A stretch of 64,000 nt of DNA, from the NCBI RefSeq assembly GCF_003258365.1, contig NZ_QHKM01000002.1:124001-188000 (forward strand), written 5' to 3'. The number at the start of each line of letters is the position of its first letter. Within the stretch, counting starts at the first letter, position 1. A program made the translations under genes and the position numbers. The notes beneath the pieces are model-generated. The model was not told the origin of the DNA. It saw only the letters and a list, made by a program, of their open reading frames with translations, and searched no databases. Below are positions 1 to 8,948 of this stretch, in pieces. Source of the DNA: Hymenobacter edaphi. GTDB lineage: Bacteria > Bacteroidota > Bacteroidia > Cytophagales > Hymenobacteraceae.

Positions 1-1
1 C

Positions 2-577
2 CTGGCGCCGCAGGTGCGCGTGCCGCAGATGGCCGACGACTGCGCCCGCGCCGTGCTCTGGGTGCAGACCCACATCGGCCGGTACGGCGGCGACGCCGGG
101 CGCATTTACCTGATGGGCCACTCGGCCGGTGGCGGCCTGGCCGCCTGGCTGGCCACCGACGACGCCCTCTTTGCCCGCCGCGGGCAGCCGCGCAACCCCG
201 TGCGCGGCGTCATCCTCGACGATGCCGCCGGCCTCGACATGTACGACTACCTGCGGCGCATGGAGTTTTCCGACGACCGGCAGTACCTGGTGCCCTTCGG
301 CCCTGAGCCGGCGGGCTGGCGCGCGGCCTCGGCGCTGTACCACCTGCACGCCGGGGTGCCGCCCTTTCTGGTATTCGTGGGCGCCAAGACCTACCCCTCC
401 ATCACCCGCAGCAACGAGAAATTCCGGCAGCGGCTGGCGGCGCTGGGGGCCGCACCGCCCTACCACGTGCTGCCCGGCAAAAAGCACGCGGCCATGGTGC
501 TGCAGCTCTACTGGCCCGGCAACGTCATCTACCGCGAGCTGCGGGCCTTTGTCGGAGCCGGCACGCCGCAGCGGTAG
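2..577 (+). CDS. alpha/beta hydrolase, 5' end cut by window edge
   Basis: The reading frame is open to the first base, so the N-terminus lies outside the window. The visible part carries the nucleophile elbow G-H-S-A-G (GxSxG), and near the end a KKHAAM segment that fits the catalytic His. The fold matches carboxylesterase/lipase-like alpha/beta hydrolases (BD-FAE/esterase type). The substrate cannot be told. It converges on the PLD gene that follows. Confidence 0.75.
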   Translation: MAPQVRVPQMADDCARAVLWVQTHIGRYGGDAGRIYLMGHSAGGGLAAWLATDDALFARRGQPRNPVRGVILDDAAGLDMYDYLRRMEFSDDRQYLVPFGPEPAGWRAASALYHLHAGVPPFLVFVGAKTYPSITRSNEKFRQRLAALGAAPPYHVLPGKKHAAMVLQLYWPGNVIYRELRAFVGAGTPQR

Positions 578-632
578 GCGGTTTCGGCCAGCTGCCCGGC
601 CGGGCCGCGGCGCTGCTGGCTGATCCATAAAA

Positions 633-659
633 AAGGCCGCTCCAGTTAGGGGCGGCCTT
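633..659 (-). terminator. hairpin terminator between convergent genes
   Basis: 11-bp arms (633-643 and 649-659) close a 5-nt loop. The run of A before it on the plus strand becomes a U-tract for minus-strand transcripts, so it best serves the PLD gene and probably also the hydrolase. Confidence 0.7.
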
Positions 660-684
660 GTACGTTGAGCATACTGCCAGACTT

Positions 685-1389
685 TCAGCCCTCAAACACG
701 GCCATTTCGTGCCAGAGCTTCTCGAAGGCCCGGTCGTAGGGCTGCACCACGGCCGGGTCGTCGGTGACGAGCAGGTTTTCGAGGTTGTAGAGCGCGGCTG
801 AGCGCGTCCAGTTGTAGCTGCCGGTGAGCACGGCGCGGTGGTCGGCCACGGCAAACTTGTGGTGCATGTGGTCGGTGGTGTGGTCCACGCGCACGGGCAC
901 GCCGGCTTGCTGCAGCTCCCGCACGTCGGAGCCGCGGTCCAGCAGCTTGTCGTTGTCGGTGATGAGGCGCACGCGCACGCCGCGCCGGTGCGCGGCCAGC
1001 AGGGCCTCGGTCAGCCGGTCGTCGGCCACCGTAAACACGCACACGTCGAGGTGGGCAGCGGCCTGCTCGATAAAGCGGCGGATGGCGCCCACGCACTCGT
1101 AGCCGGGGCTGAAGTACACCTGCGGCTGGTGGGCCGCCGCGCCGGGCAGCACCGCCGTGGCCCCGGCCAGCCAGTTGATGATGGCCTTGTCGAGCGGGCT
1201 GGTTACCATTTCCTTGGCCAGTCCGAATACCTGCTGCCGCAGCCGGGCCACGTCGCCGCCCTGCGCCACGAAGGCCGCGGTTTCGCGCTGCAGCATAGTG
1301 GCTTCCTGGGTGGAAAGCGTGGCATCGGCCAGGGCCTGGCGGAAGCGGGTCAGCAGCACTTCGGTATCAGCGGCGGAGGCGGTGGGCAT
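685..1389 (-). CDS. phospholipase D-like domain protein
   Basis: About 234 residues with one HKD motif, H-x-K-x4-D, seen as HHKFAVADHRAVLTGSYNWT near the C-terminus. This is the signature of the PLD/nuclease superfamily. A single HKD copy implies a homodimer, as in Nuc-type endonucleases and mitochondrial PLD6; a role in cutting nucleic acid or phosphodiesters is inference. I chose the ATG at 1389 (MPTASAADTE) because the longer frame runs into a dispersed repeat (1439-1517) and encodes no recognisable protein there. No signal peptide is seen. The N-terminal ~80 residues look helical and have no known domain. Confidence 0.75.
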   Translation of the reverse strand: MPTASAADTEVLLTRFRQALADATLSTQEATMLQRETAAFVAQGGDVARLRQQVFGLAKEMVTSPLDKAIINWLAGATAVLPGAAAHQPQVYFSPGYECVGAIRRFIEQAAAHLDVCVFTVADDRLTEALLAAHRRGVRVRLITDNDKLLDRGSDVRELQQAGVPVRVDHTTDHMHHKFAVADHRAVLTGSYNWTRSAALYNLENLLVTDDPAVVQPYDRAFEKLWHEMAVFEG

Positions 1390-1438
1390 GGAAAAGCGGG
1401 TGGGGAGGGGAGAGCAGATGCACAAATCAGAACATTCT

Positions 1439-1517
1439 GCCAAGCCTTGCGAAACATCTCTACCGCCTTGTTCGCCTGGAGTCGTTCGGTAGAGATGCTT
1501 CGGCAAGCTCAGCATGA
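1439..1517. repeat. degenerate copy of a dispersed inverted repeat
   Basis: The arms around 'catctctaccg' and 'cggtagagatgcttcggcaa' form an imperfect hairpin. The same core, with perfect 38-bp arms, recurs at 31844-31934. It lies in the gap upstream of the PLD gene and downstream of the glycosidase gene. Confidence 0.6.
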
Positions 1518-1536
1518 CGGCCTTTTTCGTTTTCAA

Positions 1537-2766
1537 TCAGGGCAGCAGCAGCGCCGGGGCGTTGCGGGCCTTGCTGAGCTGTTTGGTGCGGCCGGGCACG
1601 GCGGCGGCTACGTGCTGCTGGGCGTCGCGCAGGGCGGCGGCGTAGGGCTCGTAGAGCACCCGCTCCAGGGTGCCGTCGGCGCGCTGCTCCACGTCCCAGA
1701 GGCCCGAGCGGTGCCAGGGCCGGTCCAGGTGGTCCCAGTCGGGCCGGTCGATGATGGGATAGAGGCACACGCCCAGCAGCGGCACGCCGGCCTCGATGGC
1801 GGCGGCGCACTCGGCGGCCACGAAGCGCAGCCAGTCGGGGCGGTGCTCCAGCGGGTGGCTGGTTTCGGTGATGACGACGGGACGGTGGTAGCGCTTGTAG
1901 GCCTCCTTCAGCAGGCTGCGCAGCGGGCGCCAGCGCGGGTCGCAGGCCTCGTTGGCCCAGCCCAGGCGGGCGTTGCTGTGGCACTCCCACTGGTTGTCGT
2001 AGTAGTAGTTGAAGCCCAGCAGGTCCAGGTACTCCGGCCGCCCGCCCAGCTCGGGGCAGATGCGCCCGCTGAGCATGTCGACGGCCTGGTACTGGTACTC
2101 GTGCTGCTGCCGGGCCTCGCGCAGCTGCCGGGCCGTGGCCCCGGGCGGCGGCACGATGCTCACCAGCGGCTCGGTGGTAAGGATGCGGATGTTGGGGTCG
2201 GCTTCGCGCAGGGCCGCCACGCCCTCGATGTAGGCGCGCATCAGCCCGTACTTCACCTGCCAGCCCTGGCCGGTGCAGTAGGGCACCGTGCCGCGGGCGT
2301 CGCCGCCCAGCCAGCTCATAAAGCTGACCTCGTTGATGGGCGTCACGATCAGCTCGCCCTCGGGCCGCACCGAGCGGTAGAAATCAACAAAGGCGCGGCA
2401 CAGCGAGGCGAAGCGCCGCGCAAACATGGGGTGCAGCGGCGTCAGGTCGTCGGGGTAGCCGAAGTGGCACAAATCCCAGAGCTGCTGAATGCCCTGGCGC
2501 CGGCCGCCGGCCAGCAGCTCGGCCACGGTGCTCCAGTCGTAGTGGTAGGGCGTGCGCTCCACCTGGCTCCAGCGAATACCCTCGCGCACCGTGCCGATGC
2601 CGAAGGGCTGCAGGCGCTCATAGTCGGCGTCGAGCTGTTGGTAGTGGCCGGTCAGGTGCAGAAAGTCCACCCGGTGGCCGAAGCAGTTCTGCTGGTCGGT
2701 GCATTCGTAGCCGCCCATCCAGAAAGATTGAAACGGGGAGGCGGAGCGGTTGTCGACGTACGTCAT
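1537..2766 (-). CDS. GH1-like TIM-barrel glycoside hydrolase
   Basis: 409 residues. The N-terminal half has a PINEVSF segment, which places the acid/base Glu where family 1 glycosidases have (T)xNEP. The C-terminal half has VVITETSHP, which fits the nucleophile Glu after a beta-strand (ITENG-like). The pattern matches the divergent GH1-related proteins sometimes labelled beta-glucosidase. No signal peptide is visible, so it is probably cytoplasmic. Substrate specificity cannot be read from sequence. It stands alone, with no sugar transporter nearby. Confidence 0.6.
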   Translation of the reverse strand: MTYVDNRSASPFQSFWMGGYECTDQQNCFGHRVDFLHLTGHYQQLDADYERLQPFGIGTVREGIRWSQVERTPYHYDWSTVAELLAGGRRQGIQQLWDLCHFGYPDDLTPLHPMFARRFASLCRAFVDFYRSVRPEGELIVTPINEVSFMSWLGGDARGTVPYCTGQGWQVKYGLMRAYIEGVAALREADPNIRILTTEPLVSIVPPPGATARQLREARQQHEYQYQAVDMLSGRICPELGGRPEYLDLLGFNYYYDNQWECHSNARLGWANEACDPRWRPLRSLLKEAYKRYHRPVVITETSHPLEHRPDWLRFVAAECAAAIEAGVPLLGVCLYPIIDRPDWDHLDRPWHRSGLWDVEQRADGTLERVLYEPYAAALRDAQQHVAAAVPGRTKQLSKARNAPALLLP

Positions 2767-2912
2767 GCGAAGTACAGGTTAGGTGAGGACCGGCGGGGCG
2801 GCCACAGAAACGATTCGCAGTGGGGGGCGTGGCAGGCGGCGGGCGGCAGTTTGGGGTGTTAGGGTACTAAAACGGGGTGACGGGGAATCCGGCTGTCCGG
2901 GTGAGCAACCTT

Positions 2913-2948
2913 GAACGTCATGGCCCGGCTTCGCTCGACATGACGTTC
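2913..2948. repeat. short inverted repeat (gaacgtcatg/catgacgttc)
   Basis: 10-bp perfect arms around a 16-nt loop, lying downstream of the CDF gene. The 'ctcgacatgacgttct' part recurs at about 31974-31989, so it appears to belong to the same dispersed repeat group as 31844-31934. Confidence 0.5.
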
Positions 2949-2969
2949 TGCTATTGACGCTCCAGCAAG

Positions 2970-3911
2970 CTACGCTTCGACCCGCTCGCGGGCGGATACC
3001 GAGTGGGCTTCGATGAAAATGCGCTTGAACTCCGGGTATTTCGCCCGGATGCTGTCCTGCAGCCGGTCGACGGCCCGGGCTATTTCGGCGGCGCCCAGCC
3101 CGGGGTTGAAGTTCACGTCGAGGGCCAGCACCACGTCGGTGGGGCCCAGGTACATGGTGAGCGGGGTGCGGGCCTGGGAGCCCACGGCCGGGTCGTGGTT
3201 GATGATGCTTTCCAGCCCGGTGAGGGTGGCTTCGTCGACGCCTTCGCCCACAATCAGGGCGCGGGTGCGGGCCACCAGAAACACGGCTACCAGCATCAGC
3301 AGCACGCCGATGACGATGGAAGCGGCCCCATCGAGGAAGGGGTTGTTGAGCATGTGGCCGAAGTACACGCCCAGCAGCGCCACCACCAGGCCGAGCAGGG
3401 CGGCCAGGTTTTCGAGCACCGAGGCGTACACGGCCGGGTCGCGGCTTACGCGCAGCGTCTTCCAGAAACCGGCCTGGCGGGCGCCTTCCAGCTGGTAGAG
3501 CGCCTGCATGGCCAGGTAAAACGCCCAGCCTTCGAAGCCGATGGACACGCCCAGCACCACGTAGTTCCAGAGCGGGTCGGTGAGCGGCTCGGGGTGCTCG
3601 ATGTGCTTGATGCCCTCGTAGAACGACATGCCCCCGCCGATGGCGAAGATGAGCACGGCCACAATCAGGCCCCAGAAGTACAGCTCCTTGGAGCGGCCGA
3701 AGGGGTGCCGCGCGTCGGCCGGGCGCTGGCTGCGGCTCATGCCGTAGAGCAGCAGGATGGCGTTGCCGCTGTCGACGAGGGAGTGAATGCCCTCGGAGAG
3801 CATGGCCGAGCTGCGGGTGAAGTACGCCGCCACAAACTTGCTAATGGCAATGCCGACGTTGGCGAGCAGGCCGCCGTAAAGGGCGGATTTGGAGGAGTTG
3901 GGGTTGGCCAC
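2970..3911 (-). CDS. cation diffusion facilitator family transporter
   Basis: 313 residues with the CDF layout: N-terminal TM segments carrying EGIHSLVDSGN (the H-x3-D metal site of TM2) and a soluble C-terminal domain of about 90 residues. This family exchanges divalent metals such as Zn2+, Fe2+ or Mn2+ for protons across the inner membrane. The start is a GTG at 3911 (VANPNSSKS). It is divergent from the APC permease gene. The metal cannot be assigned. Confidence 0.85.
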   Translation of the reverse strand: MANPNSSKSALYGGLLANVGIAISKFVAAYFTRSSAMLSEGIHSLVDSGNAILLLYGMSRSQRPADARHPFGRSKELYFWGLIVAVLIFAIGGGMSFYEGIKHIEHPEPLTDPLWNYVVLGVSIGFEGWAFYLAMQALYQLEGARQAGFWKTLRVSRDPAVYASVLENLAALLGLVVALLGVYFGHMLNNPFLDGAASIVIGVLLMLVAVFLVARTRALIVGEGVDEATLTGLESIINHDPAVGSQARTPLTMYLGPTDVVLALDVNFNPGLGAAEIARAVDRLQDSIRAKYPEFKRIFIEAHSVSARERVEA

Positions 3912-4059
3912 AGAAACGCGGTTGGAGTGGTTCGTCCGGCCTACCTATACGTAAGCCGGCGCTTTTGGCTGAATAGCCCGCAACTTACACCCAAAACCCG
4001 CCGTGCCCTTCGCGGGTTACTCCGCGCCGGCCGTCCCGCCGCCCTCACACCCCGCCGCT

Positions 4060-5496
4060 ATGCCCGACACCGCTACGCCTGCTGCCTACCCCGATACCGC
4101 TGCTCCGCCCGACGCGCCCCCGCTGCGCCGCGAGCTGGGCCTGCTCTCGGCCACGGCCCTGAACATGATTGACATGGTCGGCATCGGCCCCTTCGTCACC
4201 CTGCCGCTGGTGATGGGCTTCGTGGGGCCGTACTTTCTGCTGGCCTGGCTGGTGGGCGCCGGCCTGAGCATCTTCGACGGCCTGATCTGGTCGGAGCTGG
4301 GGGCGGCCTACCCCGAGGCGGGCGGCTCCTACCGCTTTCTGAAGCTGGCCTACGGCGAGCAGAAATGGGGCCGGCTGCTCTCCTTCCTCTACGTGTGGCA
4401 GACCCTGGTGCAGGCCCCGCTGGTGCTGGCCTCGGGCGCCATCGGCTTCGCGCAGTACTTCAGCTACCTGGTGCCGCTGCCCGCGTGGTGGCAGCCCAAG
4501 CTGGTGTCGGGCACCGTCGTGCTGCTGCTCATCGCGCTGCTCTACCGCCGCATCAGCGACATCGGTCGGCTGGGCGTGCTGCTCTGGACGGGCGTGCTCG
4601 GGCTGATGGCCTGGCTGATCATCGGCGGGCTCACGCACAGCACCCACGCGGTGGCCTGGCTGCCGGCGGGCGGCGCGGCGGCCCTGCCGGGCATTCTGCT
4701 GTCGGCGGCCATGGGGCAGGCCACCGTCAAGACCATCTACAGCTACCTGGGCTACTACAACGTGTGCCACCTGGGCGGCGAAATCCGGGAGCCGCAGCGG
4801 GTGATTCCGCGCAGCATCTTCCTGAGCATCCTCGGCATCATGGCCCTGTACCTGCTGCTGAACTGGAGCGTGGGCACGGTCATTCCCTGGCAGGAAGCCA
4901 AGGAATCGAAGTTTATCGTCAGCACCTTCGTCGAGCGGCTTTACGGGCCTGCGGCGGCCCAAGTGGCCACGGCCCTGGTGCTCTGGGTGGCGTTTGCCTC
5001 GCTGTTTGCGGTGCTGCTGGGCTACTCGCGTATTCCCTACGCCGCCGCCGCCGACGGTGAGTTTCTGCCCATTTTCGCCCGCACCCACCCCACCAAGCAC
5101 TTCCCGCACGTGTCCTTGCTGCTGCTGGGTGGCATGGGCTTCGTGTTCAGCCTGCTCTTCAAGCTAGGCGAAGTCATCAGCGCCATCCTGGCCATGCGCA
5201 TCCTGGTGCAGTTCGTGGGGCAGGCCGTGGGGCTGGTGCTGCTGCGCCGCCGCCGGGGCACGCAGGGGCTGCCCTTCCGCATGCCGCTGTACCCGCTGCC
5301 CGTCATCGTGGCCGTGGCCGTGTGGCTGTGGGTGTTTTTCAGCATCAAGGACGGCTTCGTGCTCTACGCCGACGCGGCGGCGCACACCCGGGTGTTTTTG
5401 CCGTTTCAGGTGGCGGCCCTGCTGATGATGGGGCTGGGTACCGTCATTTTCGTGCTCTGGAGCCGGCGGCTGGGGCGTTGGCCGTTCCGCCGTTAG
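4060..5496 (+). CDS. APC family amino acid/polyamine permease
   Basis: About 478 residues with roughly 12 hydrophobic segments. The start of TM1 (LNMIDMVGIGPFVTLP) has the unwound glycine-containing motif of APC transporters, and SELGAAYPEAGGSYRF is a typical APC TM2-loop sequence. It is likely a cytoplasmic-membrane symporter or exchanger for amino acids. The ATG at 4060 is preferred over 4003 because the latter only adds a Pro/Ala-rich stretch. Substrate unknown. Confidence 0.85.
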   Translation: MPDTATPAAYPDTAAPPDAPPLRRELGLLSATALNMIDMVGIGPFVTLPLVMGFVGPYFLLAWLVGAGLSIFDGLIWSELGAAYPEAGGSYRFLKLAYGEQKWGRLLSFLYVWQTLVQAPLVLASGAIGFAQYFSYLVPLPAWWQPKLVSGTVVLLLIALLYRRISDIGRLGVLLWTGVLGLMAWLIIGGLTHSTHAVAWLPAGGAAALPGILLSAAMGQATVKTIYSYLGYYNVCHLGGEIREPQRVIPRSIFLSILGIMALYLLLNWSVGTVIPWQEAKESKFIVSTFVERLYGPAAAQVATALVLWVAFASLFAVLLGYSRIPYAAAADGEFLPIFARTHPTKHFPHVSLLLLGGMGFVFSLLFKLGEVISAILAMRILVQFVGQAVGLVLLRRRRGTQGLPFRMPLYPLPVIVAVAVWLWVFFSIKDGFVLYADAAAHTRVFLPFQVAALLMMGLGTVIFVLWSRRLGRWPFRR

Positions 5497-5609
5497 CGGC
5501 CCGGCTTTTATCTTGCGCTTGCTATAAAAAGCCCCATTTCGGCGGACCTCATCCGCGGCGTGGGCAAGCGGCTCACGTCGTTGCTGCCAGTCCGCGCTAT
5601 GCTTATCCC

Positions 5610-6412
5610 ATGCGCCAAGCGTACCCGGCAGCCGATTGCCGCCAGCCGTTCGGGCGTGTAGTTCGATTTGGTCGATCCGTCCGGTTGGGCTTTCGGCCGT
5701 GGCTGGCTGTCGTCTTTACTTGTGCCGTTACCAGCTGCGGGCCTTTTCGCGGTTATGTCGGACTGAAGCGCAGCGGCGGCTTCGTGCCCCGGCAGGGCGC
5801 CGACCTGACGCTGGTTACGCCCGTAGCCAGCGTGGGCACCATCTCAGCCGCGGCGACCGGGCCGAGTACAATGCGGGGGCCTCGCAGCAGATGGAAGAGC
5901 TGTTGCTGCGGGCCGCGCAGAAGTTTGCGCCGCCGCTGCACGTCGCCGAAACCCTGCCGCTCGACCCCGCGCAGCGCCTGCAGTTGCTACAGGAATTGCA
6001 GGAAGCATCACGGGCGCTAAACGAGACCCGGTCTTTTCGCAACCGCAGCCTGCTCCCCGTGCTGGATCGGCTGACTGCCGGGGCCAAAACCCGGTACGTG
6101 GTGGCACTGTTGGAGCAGGGCATCACCCGGCAGCCCGGCAATTTTGATAAGCAGAAAGTGAAAAGCGCCCTGGTGACGGCCTTCTCGCTTGGCACGGTCC
6201 GGTACACGCCTTACCTGGCGGTGACGTACGTGGGGCTGTTCGTGTTCGACCGGCAGGAAAAGCGCATCGACTACTACAACTACCCGTCGATTGCGACGGT
6301 AGAAGCCGACCCGTTGAACGGTAGCAACGTCGAAACCGTGCTGCACACGCTTCTGGCCCGCGACTTCGATGTGCCCCCGCATACATCCGCGCTGAATGCT
6401 CCCCAGCCTTAG
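5610..6412 (+). pseudogene. frameshifted lipoprotein gene
   Basis: From the ATG at 5610 the frame encodes a basic N-terminus, a hydrophobic stretch and a lipobox (AVTSC), then runs to LTLVTPVASVGTIS. The next sensible residues, RGDRAEYNAGASQQ onward to the stop at 6412, are in another frame, so a 1-nt shift is needed at about 5852. Joined, the product would be about 265 residues. It resembles the intact lipoprotein at 7112-7792 in layout: a P-V-x-x-G-x-I-x-R-x-D region, LLLRxA, a YVVALLEQG/YALLLVCRG strand, and VGLFVFDRQEKR/LGLYALVYDREQHR. It could be a real pseudogene or an assembly error. Function unknown. Confidence 0.55.
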
Positions 6413-6446
6413 CACGGCCCCAAGCTTGCCGCCGGCCCAGCAAAAC

Positions 6447-6476
6447 GCCCCGGCCGAACACCACTTCGACCGGGGC
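6447..6476. terminator. hairpin downstream of the frameshifted lipoprotein
   Basis: 12-bp arms (gccccggccgaa and ttcgaccggggc, one G-U pair) with a 6-nt loop, 35 nt after the stop codon. There is no U-tract on the plus side, so termination is uncertain. Confidence 0.4.
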
Positions 6477-7000
6477 TCATTGAGTTGGCAGCAGCAGACC
6501 GCAGCTAAAAGCCACGCTTGCCTCTTGCCTTGCAACGGCGCCAATATAGCGACACATGCAGCGTAAAAACATGACAAATGTCAGGTCGCGCGTTTGGCGG
6601 GCGTGAATAAAGGCGGGCCGGTAAGGCTGAGAGAAGACCGGACTTATAGCCGTTCCCAAAATCGGTGTAGCCAAGCCCGCGCTACACGTGCCCGAAACCG
6701 TTATATTTATTGTATTAATTTGTAATTAAATAATATTTAATATATATTAACTGATACATTATTCCGCCGCCTGCGGGCCGCCGGCGTACGGACTGCCCGC
6801 AGCACGGCGGCCCGTATCTGCAAGCTGCTGCGACCAGTATGGCCTGACTGCCTGTGCGCTGCTCCGCTCGGGCCGTTCCGCTTGTTCGACTTGGGGAAGC
6901 ATTCGGGATACACCCGCCGCCGGCTGGCCGCCGGAGTGCGGTGGCCGTTTTCCATGCTTCTGCTGCTAAAGCCGGCCGTTGGGGCATGGCTTTACCGTGG
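6477..7000. other. about 520 bp without a recognisable gene, AT-rich island inside
   Basis: No frame gives a convincing protein. At 6710-6760 there is a sharply AT-rich block (ttaatttgtaattaaataat and following) in otherwise GC-rich DNA, with a TTAATTTG resembling a Bacteroidota -7 box. GC-rich sequence follows up to the terminator at 7001. It may hold a non-coding RNA or the remains of an insertion; nothing more can be supported. Confidence 0.4.
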
Positions 7001-7033
7001 AAAGCCCGCTCCAGCTTTGGGGCGGGTTTTTTT
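7001..7033 (+). terminator. rho-independent terminator with no obvious upstream gene
   Basis: The stem aaagcccgctcca / tggggcgggttt has a short loop and is followed by a run of seven T. No plus-strand gene is seen in the preceding 500 bp. Confidence 0.65.
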
Positions 7034-7067
7034 CGCGTGGGCGGCTCTGGCGCCTTGCCCCGCCTGC

Positions 7068-7075
7068 TACATTTG
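7068..7075 (+). promoter_or_regulatory. Bacteroidota -7 box (TACATTTG)
   Basis: It fits TAnnTTTG and lies 36 nt before the lipoprotein ATG at 7112, just after the terminator. No good TTTG -33 element is seen at 19-21 nt. Confidence 0.4.
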
Positions 7076-7111
7076 CTGAGGTTGCTCCATCCTTATTGAT
7101 TATCAGCCGCC

Positions 7112-7792
7112 ATGCATCGTTTTATCAGGCTAGCTGCCCTGCTGGGCGCCGTTCTGCTGACCAGCTGCAATGCCACCCGCCATACCTACCATGGCTTCCG
7201 GCCCGCTGAAGCGCGGGGAATGACCTGCGTACGGCCCGTGGTGACGATGGGCCTGATCGTGCGCGACGACGAGGTTCGGCCCGACGAATGGTTTTCGGCG
7301 CACACGGCCACGCGCCTCCAGCGCAGCCTGCTGCGGCAAGCCGGGCCGCTGCACCTGCAAGCCACCCGGCCCGCCGACGACTCCTTGCACCGCGACCAGC
7401 TGCGCCGCGAGGTAGAGCGGGCCGCGGCCACCTTCGTCCGGCAGCGCGGCGGCGCAGGTTTTGCCGAGCCGCTGCCTACCGTGGAAAGCGCGTTGGGCGA
7501 GCAGCCTGGCCGCTACGCCTTGCTGCTGGTGTGCCGCGGCTTCATGCGCACCAAAGACAACTACCAGCGCCAAGCCAGCCATTTCGGGCACCAATACGCC
7601 ATGTACGGCGCGGTGGGCAGTGGGCGGGCGCCGGAAGCAAACCGCCTGGGATTGTACGCGCTGGTGTACGACCGGGAACAGCACCGCGTGGTGTACTTTG
7701 GGCACCGCCGCAGCAGCTCCGGCAAGCTGCTCAACGACCGGGTGCTCGACCGACGCGTTAAACAGCTGCTGGCCGCCGATTTCGGCTCCTGA
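7112..7792 (+). CDS. lipoprotein of unknown function
   Basis: 226 residues. The N-terminus is a lipoprotein signal (hydrophobic stretch, then LLTSC-N), so the mature protein is membrane-anchored. The rest is soluble, with a strand-rich C-terminal half (YALLLVCRGF, LGLYALVYDREQHRVVYFGHR) that ends in NDRVLDRRVKQLL. It appears to be an intact, diverged relative of the frameshifted gene at 5610-6412. I know no family name for it. Confidence 0.7.
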   Translation: MHRFIRLAALLGAVLLTSCNATRHTYHGFRPAEARGMTCVRPVVTMGLIVRDDEVRPDEWFSAHTATRLQRSLLRQAGPLHLQATRPADDSLHRDQLRREVERAAATFVRQRGGAGFAEPLPTVESALGEQPGRYALLLVCRGFMRTKDNYQRQASHFGHQYAMYGAVGSGRAPEANRLGLYALVYDREQHRVVYFGHRRSSSGKLLNDRVLDRRVKQLLAADFGS

Positions 7793-7847
7793 CCCCGCGC
7801 CTGGCCGCTATGAATGTGGCGGCGCCGCTGCGGTAGGGCAGAAAAGC

Positions 7848-7879
7848 AAAGCGGCCCCCGTCGAGACGAGGGCCGCTTT
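7848..7879. terminator. bidirectional hairpin between convergent genes
   Basis: About 13-bp arms (aaagcggcccccg / cgagggccgcttt, one mismatch) with a 6-nt loop, between the lipoprotein (plus) and hemB (minus). Confidence 0.65.
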
Positions 7880-7911
7880 GGCAAACGGGTAAGCAAGCGG
7901 CGGGGCCCAGA

Positions 7912-8904
7912 CTAGCCCCGGCGCAGCACCGCGGCCGCTTCCTTGGCGAAGTAAGTCAGGATGGCGTCGGCGCCGGCGCGCTTGATGCTCATCAGCACTT
8001 CCATCATCGTCCGCTCGCCATCCACCCAGCCGTTCTGCGCGGCGGCTTTCACCATCGCGTACTCGCCCGACACGTTGTAGGCCGTCACGGGCAGCTGGGT
8101 GTGGTTGCGCACCTCGCGGATGACGTCGAGGTAGCTCAGGGCGGGCTTGATCATCACCATGTCGGCGCCTTCCTGCTCGTCAAGAACCAGCTCGCGCAGG
8201 GCCTCGCGGCGGTTGGCGGGGTTCATCTGGTAGCTCTTTTTGTCGCCCTTTTTGGGGGCCGAGCCCAGCGCGTCGCGGAAGGGGCCGTAAAAGGCCGAAG
8301 CGTACTTAGCCGTGTAGCTCATGATGCTCACGTGCGAAAACGCGTTGCGGTCGAGCACGTCGCGAATCCAGGCCACGCGGCCGTCCATCATGTCGCTGGG
8401 CCCAATGATGTCGGCGCCGGCGCGGGCCTGGGCCAGGGCCATCTGCCCGAGCACTTCCAGGGTGGCGTCGTTCAGGATTTCGCCCGAATCGGGGTCCACA
8501 ATGCCGTCGTGCCCGTCCGAGGAGTAGGGGTCCATGGCCACGTCCGACATGATAACCACGTCGGGGAAGGCCTTTTTGATCTGGGCAATGGTGCGGGTGT
8601 AGAGCCCGTCGGGGTTGTGGCTTTCCTGGGCCAGCCGGTCCTTCAGCCGGTCATCGATGCTGGGAAAGGGCGCGAAGGACTTGATGCCGAGGTCGACGCA
8701 GGCGCCGATTTCGTCGAGCAGGCGGTCGGCCGTAAAGCGCTGAATGCCGGGCATCGACGTGACTTCGATGGTCTTGTTCTCGCCCTCGATCAGGAACACG
8801 GGGTAGATGAAGTCGTGCACGGACAGGGTGGTTTCCTGCACCATGTTGCGAATGACTTCGGACTTGCGGTTCCGCCGGGGGCGGTGCGTGGGGATTAGTG
8901 CCAT
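7912..8904 (-). CDS. hemB: delta-aminolevulinic acid dehydratase (porphobilinogen synthase)
   Basis: 330 residues, the usual HemB length. The enzyme condenses two 5-aminolevulinates into porphobilinogen in tetrapyrrole synthesis. The active-site lysines are seen in MSYTAKYASAFYGP and MVMIKPALSYLD. The metal loop reads DVAMDPYSSDGHDG, with Asp instead of the Cys residues of zinc enzymes, so it is probably a Mg2+-type, zinc-independent HemB. The ATG at 8904 (MALIPTHRPRR) matches the family N-terminus; the upstream frame is unconserved. No other heme genes are adjacent. Confidence 0.95.
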   Translation of the reverse strand: MALIPTHRPRRNRKSEVIRNMVQETTLSVHDFIYPVFLIEGENKTIEVTSMPGIQRFTADRLLDEIGACVDLGIKSFAPFPSIDDRLKDRLAQESHNPDGLYTRTIAQIKKAFPDVVIMSDVAMDPYSSDGHDGIVDPDSGEILNDATLEVLGQMALAQARAGADIIGPSDMMDGRVAWIRDVLDRNAFSHVSIMSYTAKYASAFYGPFRDALGSAPKKGDKKSYQMNPANRREALRELVLDEQEGADMVMIKPALSYLDVIREVRNHTQLPVTAYNVSGEYAMVKAAAQNGWVDGERTMMEVLMSIKRAGADAILTYFAKEAAAVLRRG

Positions 8905-8940
8905 GAGAACGTGTGAATCAACCGGGCAAAACAGCCGGGG

Positions 8941-8948
8941 CAAAGATA
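8941..8948 (-). promoter_or_regulatory. -7 box TATCTTTG for hemB
   Basis: On the minus strand TATCTTTG matches TAnnTTTG and lies 36 nt before the hemB ATG. A perfect ggcggct/agccgcc hairpin lies just upstream of the box. No clear -33 TTG is seen. Confidence 0.55.

Noticed and set aside
838-2862. A 674-codon plus-strand frame
   Set aside because: Antisense to the PLD and GH1-like genes and runs through the dispersed repeat.
6780-6910. A possible tRNA because of a gttcgacttgg stretch
   Set aside because: No acceptor stem or anticodon arm could be paired around it.
6882-7079. A short plus-strand frame before the lipoprotein gene, tested as the gene ended by the orphan terminator
   Set aside because: It runs through the terminator hairpin and has no conserved feature.
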